Assembly (NCBI GenBank): GCA_964542645.1
Contig: CAZIUG010000003.1
Coordinates: forward strand, 124,001 to 188,000
From: Moanibacter sp964542645
GTDB taxonomy: Bacteria; Verrucomicrobiota; Verrucomicrobiia; Opitutales; UBA2987
Length of the DNA: 64,000 nucleotides
Reading direction: 5' to 3'
The notes under the pieces were generated by a model, which saw nothing but the letters and a program-made list of their open reading frames with translations, did not search any database and had not been told where the DNA came from. A program made the position numbers and the translations under genes. How positions within the stretch are numbered: the stretch's first letter is position 1; each line of letters starts with the position of its first letter. This document shows positions 52,959-61,610 of this stretch, one piece after another.

Positions 52959-54140
52959 TTACCCCCCCATCCGAACATAATCATCAGGGAAAAAGATAGG
53001 CCGTACAAGCTCGTAAGGGTCAGTCTGTCTCGGCGTGCCGGCCGGAACTCGATACTCCATGATCGCATCTTCGTTGAGGTCAAGACCAAGGCCGGGTAGA
53101 GTGGGAATTTTAATTACGTCGCCATGAATTTCAAAAAGATGTGGTGTATTCATCAGCTGAAGTAGGGGTTCCCACTGTTCTTCTGGTCGAAACGGCGGGG
53201 TGATTACTGCTACTTCAAGCATTTTACAGCTTTCAATTGAGGCTGCTAACTGGATCACAGGAGCTAGAAGTAGGTGGTTAGCCCCGTGCATGATAAGGGG
53301 AATACGAAAACCTTCGGCAATTGCAGCAATACGATGGACCGTCATGATTCCACCGGAAAGGAACGCATCAGGTTGCCAGATATCAAGCGATTTATGGGTT
53401 CCGTAACGGATGAAGGGCTCGAGACCGAAATCACGTTCGCCAGCGGTGATAGGAAGATCAACGGATTTAGTGAGCCGGGCATAGCCGTCAACATCTCCGT
53501 GTTCTAAAGGCTCCTCTAACCAGTCTGCCTGGAGAAAATACAGGCAGCGGGCGATTTCAAGAGCTTTCTCGATATCCCAGAGGCTTCCTGAGCACGAAGC
53601 CGTTCGATCGAACATGAATCGGACCTTATCTGGGCCTCCCAAATAATCGCGCAAATGTTGAAACATTTCAATCCTATCGAATGGGTTTTCATCCCATATC
53701 TGAAGTTTTATTGCGCGGTACCCATTTTCCACATACTTAATTATATCCTCCAGTTCCTGTTGAATTGGAGTCTTCTGTAGAGCAGGCCAGCAAACCGTGG
53801 CATACATTTGAATTTCCTGGCGGAAAGATCCGCCAAGCAGACGGTATATTGGTTGGTTAGTTGCTTTCCCGAGTAGATCCCAGAGAGCATGTTCAACGCT
53901 TGCGGCGCGGCCCAGTCCGCGGGCGACATATTCCCCGATCCGGAAAGGATCGTTACCAAGGAGCATCGGACGGACAAGTGAGTTGAGTAGAGTATCGCGC
54001 ACTTCACCAACTCCCCAGCCGGTCAGATTTTCGTTGGTTTGTACTCGCACAAATCCGACTTCGCCGTATTTACCTGCCCGCAGTTCATCGTCCGTGCATG
54101 GAACTTGGACTCGGATTGTATCGATGCTGGTGATTATCAT
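52959..54140 (-). CDS. mandelate racemase/muconate lactonizing enzyme family protein
   Basis: A 393-residue acid-sugar dehydratase or racemase candidate. Barrel residues are clear: AIKLQIWDE near residue 142 (Lys), FMFDRTASCSG near 175 (metal Asp), WLEEPLEHGD near 206 (metal Glu), TAGERDFG near 232 (metal Glu), IWQPDAFLSGGI near 254 (Asp), and LIMHGANHLLL near 281 (His). The capping domain covers roughly residues 1-110. AAGGAGAA lies about 18 nt before the ATG, rather far. The gene is followed by a BNR protein and has a long, structured region upstream at 54141-54743. Confidence 0.92.
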   Translation of the reverse strand: MIITSIDTIRVQVPCTDDELRAGKYGEVGFVRVQTNENLTGWGVGEVRDTLLNSLVRPMLLGNDPFRIGEYVARGLGRAASVEHALWDLLGKATNQPIYRLLGGSFRQEIQMYATVCWPALQKTPIQQELEDIIKYVENGYRAIKLQIWDENPFDRIEMFQHLRDYLGGPDKVRFMFDRTASCSGSLWDIEKALEIARCLYFLQADWLEEPLEHGDVDGYARLTKSVDLPITAGERDFGLEPFIRYGTHKSLDIWQPDAFLSGGIMTVHRIAAIAEGFRIPLIMHGANHLLLAPVIQLAASIESCKMLEVAVITPPFRPEEQWEPLLQLMNTPHLFEIHGDVIKIPTLPGLGLDLNEDAIMEYRVPAGTPRQTDPYELVRPIFFPDDYVRMGG

Positions 54141-54342
54141 ATTTTCGCTCTAAACATTTCTCCTTAAAGTGAAGATATGTTAAGGATACTTTACTTTCCT
54201 GCCAATCTCCAGACCTTAAAACTTCATCTACAATGGGTTGGCAACACCAGAAGTGTTGATTTCTCAGAACTCAATTTTGGGGTCAATAGTTAATGAGTAG
54301 CCGCCCTATATGCGGATTGAAAATCTTGATCCAGGAACAGAG

Positions 54343-54359
54343 CGTCTCCCTCGGAGACG
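54343..54359 (+). repeat. hairpin CGTCTCC-CTC-GGAGACG
   Basis: A perfect 7-bp stem with a 3-nt loop, GC-rich enough to be stable as RNA on either strand. No U-run follows on the plus strand (TCCGGC), so it is not a simple Rho-independent terminator. Confidence 0.4.
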
Positions 54360-54730
54360 TCCGGCTAGATTGTACCTTGACTATGATTGGGACAAGGGGG
54401 CCTTTACAAGCACGATACCCCTATAAATCCGGGTTTCGGTTTTCTAAATGAAGGGTTTTACCCATTTAGTCTGTTGCGGATAATCGGTGCTTCCTAGGGG
54501 CTTTGACACCCGAGCAGTCGAGTAAGCGTGTCGCGATTCATGGAGTTAACCCGGTTCAGGATACTTCGGATTTGGTGATAAAGGTTAGCTTTCTGTAGGT
54601 GTCTCGGGAGAAACAGCGGCGTTATTATAGTGGAGTTTCGTAACTCTGATATTTGCTGATGGAGCTTCTGATTTCCCAGAGATAAGACTCGAAAAATTCG
54701 AAGAGTCCATTTTAGTTAGTGGCAGAAATT

Positions 54731-54736
54731 GAGGAG
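54731..54736 (+). promoter_or_regulatory. ribosome binding site GAGGAG that sets the start at 54744
   Basis: Seven nt before the ATG at 54744. An in-frame TTG at 54729 would overlap the site, so the ATG (MSKKIVIGI) is the better start. Confidence 0.6.
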
Positions 54737-54743
54737 ACCTCCA

Positions 54744-55781
54744 ATGAGTAAAAAGATTGTGATTGGAATTACGCGGGAATTTTTGAATGCGGAGGGTAAT
54801 TTCGCTCTTCCCGGACCCGGACTAAAACTTTTCGACGAGATGCCAGGGGTTGAGTATCGGTTATTTAGCGAGGATCTTCCGGTAGTGACTCCTGAGCAGG
54901 TGCTCGGATGCGATATGGTTATTTCGGGCGGAGTCCGATGGGAGAGCAGCTCCTTTGAAGGAATTAATCAACTCGTGGCGGTGCTCTATACTGGAGTCGG
55001 ATACGAGCATCTAGATCTTGATATTATGACCGAGGCCAACGTGATGTTTTGCATTGCGCCTGATGCGGTGCGCCGGCCAATGGCCTCGATTATCATTACT
55101 TTGATACTAGCACTAACTTTACAGCTAATTAACAAGGATCGCATCACACGCCAAGGGCGTTGGGAGGAACAAGAACGATTTCGTGGTGAAGGTGTAACTG
55201 GTAAAACCCTCGGCTCAATTGGAGTAGGGAATATTGGCCATGAGATGTTTATGTTAGCTAAACCTTTCGGAATGCGGCATCTGGGGTGTGACCCCAATGT
55301 GACTCAGGAGGCGGTCGCCGATGTTGGGGTTGAGTTGGTCGATTTGGGTCGTTTGTTGTCGGAGTCTGATTTTGTGAATGTGAGTGTTCCGCTTAGTGAG
55401 CAGACATGGCATTTGATTGGGGAGTCTGAACTGAAGAAAATGAAGCCTTCGGCTTATCTGATCAATACCTCCCGGGGTTCCGTTGTTGACGAGCCAGCTT
55501 TGATACGGTCTCTGCAAAGGGGCCAAATTCGTGGAGCTGGCCTCGACGTGTTTGAACAGGAGCCCGTAGATCCTAATAATCCGCTCCTAAAAATGGAGAA
55601 CGTTGTGGTTTCGCCTCACTCTCTATGCCACACGGAGGAATTTTATATGAGAGCATGGACTGGAAAATTACGGCAGGCCAACCAAATTGCTCGAGGGAAG
55701 GTGCCTGATCATGTCGTCAATAGGGAAGTTCTAGATAAATTGGAGTTGCGGACAAAGCTTTGCAAATTTGGGGAAATTTAA
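54744..55781 (+). CDS. D-isomer-specific 2-hydroxyacid dehydrogenase
   Basis: A 345-residue NAD-dependent dehydrogenase of the D-3-phosphoglycerate/glyoxylate-reductase family. The nucleotide fold has SIGVGNIGHEMFMLAK near residue 155 (GxGxxG) with a cofactor Asp in the following strand (CDPNV). Catalytic Arg lies in INTSRGSVVDE near residue 239, Glu in VFEQEPVD near residue 268, and His in VSPHSLCHTEE near residue 287. Unlike E. coli SerA it has no ACT domain. It would reduce a 2-oxoacid or oxidise a D-hydroxyacid, a role seen in sugar-acid breakdown next to enolase-superfamily genes. Confidence 0.93.
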   Translation: MSKKIVIGITREFLNAEGNFALPGPGLKLFDEMPGVEYRLFSEDLPVVTPEQVLGCDMVISGGVRWESSSFEGINQLVAVLYTGVGYEHLDLDIMTEANVMFCIAPDAVRRPMASIIITLILALTLQLINKDRITRQGRWEEQERFRGEGVTGKTLGSIGVGNIGHEMFMLAKPFGMRHLGCDPNVTQEAVADVGVELVDLGRLLSESDFVNVSVPLSEQTWHLIGESELKKMKPSAYLINTSRGSVVDEPALIRSLQRGQIRGAGLDVFEQEPVDPNNPLLKMENVVVSPHSLCHTEEFYMRAWTGKLRQANQIARGKVPDHVVNREVLDKLELRTKLCKFGEI

Positions 55782-55828
55782 GAACTCTCGTTGATTTTGG
55801 CTGGATTATAAACGTGAACTCTAGGTAA

Positions 55829-56791
55829 CTACATTTTTTTCTCCGGAACCTTCAGCTGAGTAAACTTGAAGTCGGGTCCTTTAGAAAATGTGGCTCCGTA
55901 ACCTAGTCCCCAATCGTACGGGCCGTCACCGGCTTGATCCTCGGCCCAGGCCTTGAGAGGAACGCTATCCCAATTTTGAGTGAACCAATACTGGGACTCA
56001 GGACTGGATGTGGGTTCGCTCCCGAGAGGGTTTCCGCTATGTCCCATCGATCCGAGGAGTTGCCGACGGATCGGTGAGCTGTGGGCTATCAGATCGGAAT
56101 TTTGTTCAATGTACCCACTAGGCTTAATCCACCGTGGAGAATAGCTGACATTGAATGCCTTACGAAAATTCTCTGAAAGATTGGGGGTGACGCTATGAAG
56201 CGTAGTTGGACGCCACAGCATGGCGCTCCCGGCCGGAACTCGGATTTGTACGATTTCGTCAGGATTCAGCCACTCCTCCCAAGTGGATCGCTGATTGCGA
56301 TCCCATTTATAGCTACCTCGCACCATTAGGATATTACTATGTCCCGGTTCGGTGTGATCCGAAATGTACCAGCCCACTTTAAAATCTAGAAGTGGCATGA
56401 CTCCGTCGACTGTGGTGCCGGCAAACTCTTCTTCGTAGTCAAAGTGCCAGCCTAGTTTCAACCTTTTGGGATTGGAGCCGTCTTGCAGGGGCGCCGCGTA
56501 GTCGAAAACGGAGTCACGATTCTGGATGTTCCACCCTAACGCATCTACTACTAAGGGAAGGATCTTCGGATGGTCCAATAAGGCCAGGAAGGCTGCATGG
56601 CGTGCCAGTCCGTTGCGACAAGAGACGCTTTCCTTAGATCCCACGCCTCTTTCCTGCCGAAGGTGATCCGCGACCTCGTCCATTGCGGACGATATCTGCT
56701 CCAATTCCTCGCCTGCTAGGACATTTTCCAGCACCGTCCAGCCCCAATCGTTGAGCTCGTGTATTTGGGTCTCTGTTATCGCAATAGTCAT
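55829..56791 (-). CDS. phytanoyl-CoA dioxygenase (PhyH)-like Fe(II)/2OG dioxygenase, paralog of 32229-33164
   Basis: A 320-residue protein. LNDWGWTVLENVLAG near residue 13 starts the fold. The proximal motif LGWHFDYEEE near residue 115 is HxD, LMVRGSYKWD near residue 155 replaces the usual PGSHK, the distal His is in TTLHSVTPN near residue 199, and Arg in FRKAFNVSYSPRW near residue 210 binds 2OG. It shares RNGLARHAAF..LPLVVDALGWNIQ and SPIRRQLLG with the protein at 32229-33164, marking a recent or functionally constrained duplication. GAGGA lies before the ATG. It is convergent with the hydroxyacid dehydrogenase gene. Confidence 0.9.
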   Translation of the reverse strand: MTIAITETQIHELNDWGWTVLENVLAGEELEQISSAMDEVADHLRQERGVGSKESVSCRNGLARHAAFLALLDHPKILPLVVDALGWNIQNRDSVFDYAAPLQDGSNPKRLKLGWHFDYEEEFAGTTVDGVMPLLDFKVGWYISDHTEPGHSNILMVRGSYKWDRNQRSTWEEWLNPDEIVQIRVPAGSAMLWRPTTLHSVTPNLSENFRKAFNVSYSPRWIKPSGYIEQNSDLIAHSSPIRRQLLGSMGHSGNPLGSEPTSSPESQYWFTQNWDSVPLKAWAEDQAGDGPYDWGLGYGATFSKGPDFKFTQLKVPEKKM

Positions 56792-57097
56792 TTTGGAAGT
56801 CCTCTTGATTTGGTAAAACTTGGATCGTCTTCCACTGGGGGCAGGTAGCTTTCTGATTAGTTAAAGTTCTATTCTCTTCAAAATTCGTTGTAATTCTATC
56901 AGGGTGATAGTTACGAATCCATCGAAATTCCCCTTCAGGATGGGGTAATTCCCCAACAGTTTAATCGGGTATTTCCCACGACCACTTCCTCAGAAATATA
57001 GGATAGAGGTTAACTAGAAGATATTGTTAGAAAGTTACAACTTCGAATTGAATATAGACTTGCTGGCTTCCTATATTAATGTGAACGTACCCTCCCG
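56792..57097. other. divergent gene-free region
   Basis: About 305 bp between the PhyH gene (minus) and the NTF2-like gene (plus). It has a small inverted repeat ATTCCCC-N8-GGGGTAAT near 56931 and a plausible promoter at 57048-57077, listed next. Confidence 0.4.
57048..57077 (+). promoter_or_regulatory. putative sigma-70 promoter of the NTF2-like gene
   Basis: TTGAAT at 57048-57053 and TATATT at 57072-57077, with an 18-bp spacer. Transcription would start some 14 nt before the GTG at 57098. Prediction by eye. Confidence 0.35.
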
Positions 57098-57469
57098 GTG
57101 AGCGCAGAGGAAGAGATTGAGCTGGCTCGAAAGTATGTTAACCTTTCCAATCGTTACGAATTAGAAATGGTTTTTCGTATGTTCGATGAGAATGCGGTAT
57201 ATCATTCTAATTATGTAGGCTCATTCAAAGGCTTGGTGGCAATATCTACAATGATGCGGGAATTTTTCGCGCGGCATACCGATGTCCGTTGGGTGGTAGA
57301 CAAGTACAGCATCTCTAAAAAGGGAGGTGTTGAATTCGATTTTGTTCGACGTAATTCCGACCCAGAGTCAGGTAAAGAAACAAGCGGAAGAGGGCGGGAG
57401 CGAATCGTTTTCAATGATACAGGCCTCATTATGAAGATCGAAGTGGATACATTTAAATCCAGACCTTAA
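57098..57469 (+). CDS. SnoaL/NTF2-like fold protein
   Basis: A 123-residue protein with the alpha+beta cone pattern of the NTF2-like superfamily: an N-terminal helix pair (ELARKYVNLSNRYELEMVFRMF), then YHSNYVGSFKGLVAISTMMREF near residue 35, then alternating strands ending in VFNDTGLIMKIEVDTF near residue 105. Members bind or convert small hydrophobic or carboxylate molecules, and many are uncharacterised. GTG start, no ribosome binding site seen. It is convergent with the topoisomerase genes and marks the end of the accessory region. Function unknown. Confidence 0.75.
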   Translation: MSAEEEIELARKYVNLSNRYELEMVFRMFDENAVYHSNYVGSFKGLVAISTMMREFFARHTDVRWVVDKYSISKKGGVEFDFVRRNSDPESGKETSGRGRERIVFNDTGLIMKIEVDTFKSRP

Positions 57470-57488
57470 TAGTTTTAATAATGGGTGC

Positions 57489-59456
57489 CTAACCCGAAAG
57501 ATTCTTGGATACTCGCTGGACCTTATGACGAGTAACTATATTCCCGCGAGAGTCTCTTCCTTTGAGCGCAAGTTGCGAAAAGTCGAAGTCGATGATCTTG
57601 TTTCGAGCTTTTGATTGTGGGTCCAGGTGGAGATGGACGATCCCTTCTGATTCACCACATGTTATTTGGTTAAAAAAGAGAATACGAGTCCCTGGATTTC
57701 CCTGTGCAAGATCATAAAGCTTGTCCCTGGTAACCCCAGAAACACGAAACTTTTTTGCAAAGGTGCGGCCAGATTTACCGTCTCGATAAATCATGCTGTA
57801 GACGACTGGAACTTCTTTGTTGAATACAGCGATGTGGGCAGGGTTTTTCCCTACAAATGACTTTTCGGTAACACGCGATACCTGCATTGTACCGTCCCTC
57901 CTGAAGACAATGATGTCATCCATTCGTGAACATTTTTCTATGGCTCGTTCGCGTTTCAGTCCAACACCGGCAAACCCTTCCTGGGCGTTAAGAAAGAGAG
58001 TTTCTCCGGCCACTGCTACTTTGGAGGCGATAATCCTATCAAACTTTTCGATGGAGGTGCGTCGCTTCTGGTTTTCGCCAAATTGATTTTTCAATTCCTT
58101 CAAGTATCGAACCGTGTATCGAGTCAGGCCCTTGAGATTTCCCTGGACCTGATCAATATCCCTTTCGAGGGCGGCAATTTGGTCGACTGCCTTTAGCAAG
58201 TCGTACTTTGAGATTCTTTTTATGCGGATCTCGAGAAGTCGGAGAATATCATTTTTTGTTATTTTTCTCTTCAGCAGTCCTTGGTAAGCTGCAAGAGCAG
58301 CTGAAACCACATTTATTACTCCATCCCAAGTTGCTTTGGTCTCAATTTTTCGGTAGACCTTTTTTGCAATAAAGATCCGTTCAAGTGAGAGAGAATGCCA
58401 TTGCTCGAGGAGTTCATTTAGGCGGATCTCAAGTTCCTGCCCGAGTAGTTCTTTAGTCTTGAACGCGGAACGCTTAAGAAGGTCGTTGACGGAAAGAAAG
58501 CGAGGTTTCATGTTATCGATCACGCAAGTATTCGGAGCAATTGATACTTCGCAGTCGGTGAAGGCATAGAGCGCCTGGATTGCCTGGGGGGAATCGGTAC
58601 CGGGTGGAAGGTGGACTATAATCTCAACTTCCTCGGCGGTATTGTCTTCAATTTTGTTAATTTTGATCTTCCCCTTTTCGTTAGCCGCAAGAATTGAATC
58701 GATCAGGCTCGTAGTTGTTGAACCGAAAGGTATCTCCACGATCGCCAGTCTCCTTCTTGGGAGGATTTCAATTTTCGCCCGGATTCGGACCCTCCCACCT
58801 CGCATTCCTTCGTTGTAGTCACTACAATCGGCGATTCCCCCGCTTGGAAAATCAGGAAGGATATTTGTCTTCTTTCTTCGAAGAGCATCGATTGATGCAT
58901 CGACCAGCTCATTAAAGTTGTGGGGTAGGATTTTGGTTGAGAGGCCGACCGCTATACCTTCTGCACCGTGTGCTAAAAGAAGAGGAAATTTCACTGGGAA
59001 GCTGACAGGTTCCCTGTTGCGTCCATCGTAGGAATTGACCCAGAGGGTTGTTTTAGAATTAAAAATAACTTCTAAAGCAAATTGAGAGAGGCGTGCCTCA
59101 ATGTAACGGGCAGCTGCAGCAGGATCTCCGGTAGCAGGATTTCCCCAGTTCCCTTGGCAGTCGATGAGAAGATCTTTTTGGCCCAGCTGAATGAGAGCAT
59201 CCGCGATGGCAGCGTCTCCGTGGGGGTGGTATTTCATAGTGCTGCCGACAATGTTGGCCACCTTGTTATAGCGACCATCCTCCATTTCTCGCATGGAATG
59301 AAGGATGCGGCGTTGAACTGGTTTCAATCCGTCCTCTATACTGGGCACAGCCCGTTCAAGAATAACGTAAGAAGCGTAATCCAAAAACCACTCACTATAC
59401 AAATCGGCGACGTGAGGAACAACGGTAGCCGGAGCTCGTTTTTTCTTTCGGACCAT
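57489..59456 (-). CDS. parC: type IIA DNA topoisomerase subunit A (topoisomerase IV-like)
   Basis: A 655-residue DNA-cleaving subunit. YSEWFLDYASYVILERAVP near residue 20 and DGLKPVQRRIL near residue 43 are family starts; KYHPHGDAAIADALIQLGQ near residue 74 is the DNA-gate helix, where the residue equivalent to GyrA Ser83 is Ala; AAARYIEARLS near residue 116 carries the catalytic Tyr. The C-terminal third has degenerate beta-pinwheel repeats (VFRRDGTMQVSRV). It is shorter than E. coli ParC (752), so the C-terminal domain is small. Organised as A after B in one operon with the next gene, 14 bp between them. Whether it acts as topo IV or gyrase is not certain, since no second pair is visible here. 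Confidence 0.92.
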   Translation of the reverse strand: MVRKKKRAPATVVPHVADLYSEWFLDYASYVILERAVPSIEDGLKPVQRRILHSMREMEDGRYNKVANIVGSTMKYHPHGDAAIADALIQLGQKDLLIDCQGNWGNPATGDPAAAARYIEARLSQFALEVIFNSKTTLWVNSYDGRNREPVSFPVKFPLLLAHGAEGIAVGLSTKILPHNFNELVDASIDALRRKKTNILPDFPSGGIADCSDYNEGMRGGRVRIRAKIEILPRRRLAIVEIPFGSTTTSLIDSILAANEKGKIKINKIEDNTAEEVEIIVHLPPGTDSPQAIQALYAFTDCEVSIAPNTCVIDNMKPRFLSVNDLLKRSAFKTKELLGQELEIRLNELLEQWHSLSLERIFIAKKVYRKIETKATWDGVINVVSAALAAYQGLLKRKITKNDILRLLEIRIKRISKYDLLKAVDQIAALERDIDQVQGNLKGLTRYTVRYLKELKNQFGENQKRRTSIEKFDRIIASKVAVAGETLFLNAQEGFAGVGLKRERAIEKCSRMDDIIVFRRDGTMQVSRVTEKSFVGKNPAHIAVFNKEVPVVYSMIYRDGKSGRTFAKKFRVSGVTRDKLYDLAQGNPGTRILFFNQITCGESEGIVHLHLDPQSKARNKIIDFDFSQLALKGRDSRGNIVTRHKVQRVSKNLSG

Positions 59457-59470
59457 TAACGCAATCTAGA

Positions 59471-61315
59471 TTAAGCTGAAAGTAGGGCCTGATCTACTTT
59501 TAGATTTCTAATGATAAATTGCTGGCGCTCGGGGGTATTCTTTCCCATGTAGAAACTAAGTGTTTCTTGGATCGACATCTGTCTCCCGATGACGACTGGA
59601 TCGAGTCTCATCTTCTCGCCGATGAAATTCTTGAACTCATCTGAAGAAATCTCACCAAGGCCCTTAAAACGGGTAATCTCGGGATTTGGGTACAATCGCT
59701 TGACGGTTGCGTTTTTCTCTTCCTCAGAGTAACAGTAGGCCGTTTCCTTCTTGGTTCTTACCCTAAAGAGGGGTGTTTGCAAAATATAGAGGTGCCCCTG
59801 CTTGACTAACTCGGGAAAGAACTGGAGGAAGAAAGTGATCAGCAAAAGTCGAATGTGCATCCCATCGACATCGGCATCGGTAGCGAGAACCACTTGATTG
59901 TAACGTAAATCATCAAGATTTTGTTCGATGTTGAGCGCATTTTGGAGCAGGTTGAATTCTTCATTCTCATAGACCACCTTTCGGGCGAGGCCGTGACAAT
60001 TTAGGGGTTTGCCCCTCAGGCTGAAAACGGCCTGAGTTTGGACGTTCCGTGCCTGAGTAATCGAACCACTGGCGGAATTTCCCTCCGTAATAAAGAGGGT
60101 AGATTCCAAACGTCTACGGTCTTTGCTGTCGAGATGGGTTCTACAGTCCCTCAATTTGCGGTTGTGAAGACGTGCCTTACGGGCTCGCTCCCTCGCGATT
60201 TTCTGTATGCCTCTGAGTTCCCTTCGCTCTTTCTCACTTTCAAGGATCTTTTTCAGGAGGAGGTTGGCAGTTTCGGGATGACGGTGGAGATAGTTGTCGA
60301 GTTCTTCCTTAACAAAAGTATTGATGTACCCTCGAATCGAGTCCCCGCCGGGTGCCATCTCGTGTGAACCTAACTTCGTTTTGGTCTGAGATTCAAAGAT
60401 GGGTTCTTCCACCCTGATGCTCAAAGCAGCGATTATGGAAGAACGAATGTCCGAAGTGTCAAAACTCTTCTTGTAGAATTCCTTCAGGGTTCTCCCAAGC
60501 GCTTCTCGAAACGCTGCTTGATGGGTGCCTCCCTGGGTTGTGTTCTGACCATTGACAAAAGAGTAGTACTCCTCTCCGTATTGCCTGCCGTGGGTAAAGG
60601 CAATTTCGACATCGATTCCGCGCAGGTGGATAATAGGATATAGGGGCTCTTCATTCAGATTCCCAACCAAAAGATCATAAAGTCCATTCTTGGACTTAAA
60701 GCGTTTCCCGTTCAATCTCAGCATGAGACCACGATTTAGATAGGCGTAATTTCGAATCATATTCTCTACATATTCTTCCCGAAATTTAAAATCGCCAAAG
60801 ATCTCAGAATCAGGGGAAAAGGATACAGAAGTGCCGTCACTATCGCTAGTCTTCTGATTCACTCGGTGCTTCCGTGTTACCTTGCCACGGGAAAACGATA
60901 ATCGTCGGGTCTCTTTGTTACGAACCGCTGAAATCTCGAATTCCAAGGAAAGCGCGTTGACCGCCTTAAGACCAATTCCATTGAGCCCCACCGATTTTTT
61001 GAAAGCTTCGGAATTGTACTTCGCGCCGGTGAAAATTCCCGCTGCGCAGTCCTGTATCTTAGTCAATGGTATTCCTCTTCCGTAGTCCCGAACCGAAACG
61101 CTGTTATTTCCTAAAGAGATGTCGATTACCTTTCCAAAACCCATCACAAATTCGTCGACTGAATTGTCCACCACCTCTTTCAGCAAAACATAGATACCGT
61201 CGTCGGCAGCTGAACCGTCCCCCAGTTTACCGATATACATCCCCGGTCGCAGGCGGATGTGTTCCTTCCAGTCCAATGTTCGGACGCTTTTTTCAGTGTA
61301 GGCTTGGTGAGACAT
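59471..61315 (-). CDS. parE: type IIA DNA topoisomerase subunit B (topoisomerase IV-like)
   Basis: A 614-residue ATPase subunit of the same enzyme. LRPGMYIGKLGDG near residue 22, DNSVDEF near residue 50, RDYGRGIP near residue 77 and GLNGIGLKAVNALS near residue 110 are the GHKL ATP-binding motifs. QTKTKLGS near residue 312 holds the switch lysine. The toprim domain has EGNSASGS near residue 401 and DADVDGMH near residue 477, with SLRGKPLN between. Length is typical of ParE (about 630), shorter than GyrB. It begins the operon with the A subunit; its start is about 295 bp from the divergent glutamate synthase gene. Confidence 0.94.
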   Translation of the reverse strand: MSHQAYTEKSVRTLDWKEHIRLRPGMYIGKLGDGSAADDGIYVLLKEVVDNSVDEFVMGFGKVIDISLGNNSVSVRDYGRGIPLTKIQDCAAGIFTGAKYNSEAFKKSVGLNGIGLKAVNALSLEFEISAVRNKETRRLSFSRGKVTRKHRVNQKTSDSDGTSVSFSPDSEIFGDFKFREEYVENMIRNYAYLNRGLMLRLNGKRFKSKNGLYDLLVGNLNEEPLYPIIHLRGIDVEIAFTHGRQYGEEYYSFVNGQNTTQGGTHQAAFREALGRTLKEFYKKSFDTSDIRSSIIAALSIRVEEPIFESQTKTKLGSHEMAPGGDSIRGYINTFVKEELDNYLHRHPETANLLLKKILESEKERRELRGIQKIARERARKARLHNRKLRDCRTHLDSKDRRRLESTLFITEGNSASGSITQARNVQTQAVFSLRGKPLNCHGLARKVVYENEEFNLLQNALNIEQNLDDLRYNQVVLATDADVDGMHIRLLLITFFLQFFPELVKQGHLYILQTPLFRVRTKKETAYCYSEEEKNATVKRLYPNPEITRFKGLGEISSDEFKNFIGEKMRLDPVVIGRQMSIQETLSFYMGKNTPERQQFIIRNLKVDQALLSA

Positions 61316-61610
61316 TTGCTATAATGTTTTCGTGATGACTGCCAATTGGATGCTTTTGTGGAAGAAGCTCACATGAACAATTGGAGATACATCTGGATTT
61401 ATTTCCTGGCAAGAATATACGTAAACAAATGAGCACTAAAGAAAATTTCTGATTTCTCTTGATGGGAATGTGAAATAAACCCAACTCGCGAGTGTATCTA
61501 CGATTTGAATTTCAAGAGGATTACCCATCCCATTTTGTCTTGCTTGGAGGTGGTAAATTGTCAGCATTCGGATATTCGGATGGAGGAGGCAATTCTTCCC
61601 CCTTTTTATC
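61316..61610. other. divergent gene-free region between parE and gltB
   Basis: About 295 bp. It should hold promoters for both. I see no convincing pair; the plus-strand GGAGGAGG at 61582-61589 is a strong ribosome-binding-like sequence, but it is 21 nt from the gltB ATG. Confidence 0.4.

Larger units (their letters stand above)
54141..54743. other. 600-bp gene-free region with several inverted repeats
   Basis: The longest gene-free stretch between divergent genes in the window. Inverted repeats, all perfect or nearly so: CAACAC-N5-GTGTTG at 54242-54258, CGTCTCC-CTC-GGAGACG at 54343-54359, CTAAAT..ATTTAG with an inner GGG/CCC stem at 54444-54469, and GACTCGAA-AAA-TTCG..AGTC at 54686-54707. 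No open frame of interest spans it. It could hold a small RNA, long leaders or operator sites. None has a U-run after it. Confidence 0.45.
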
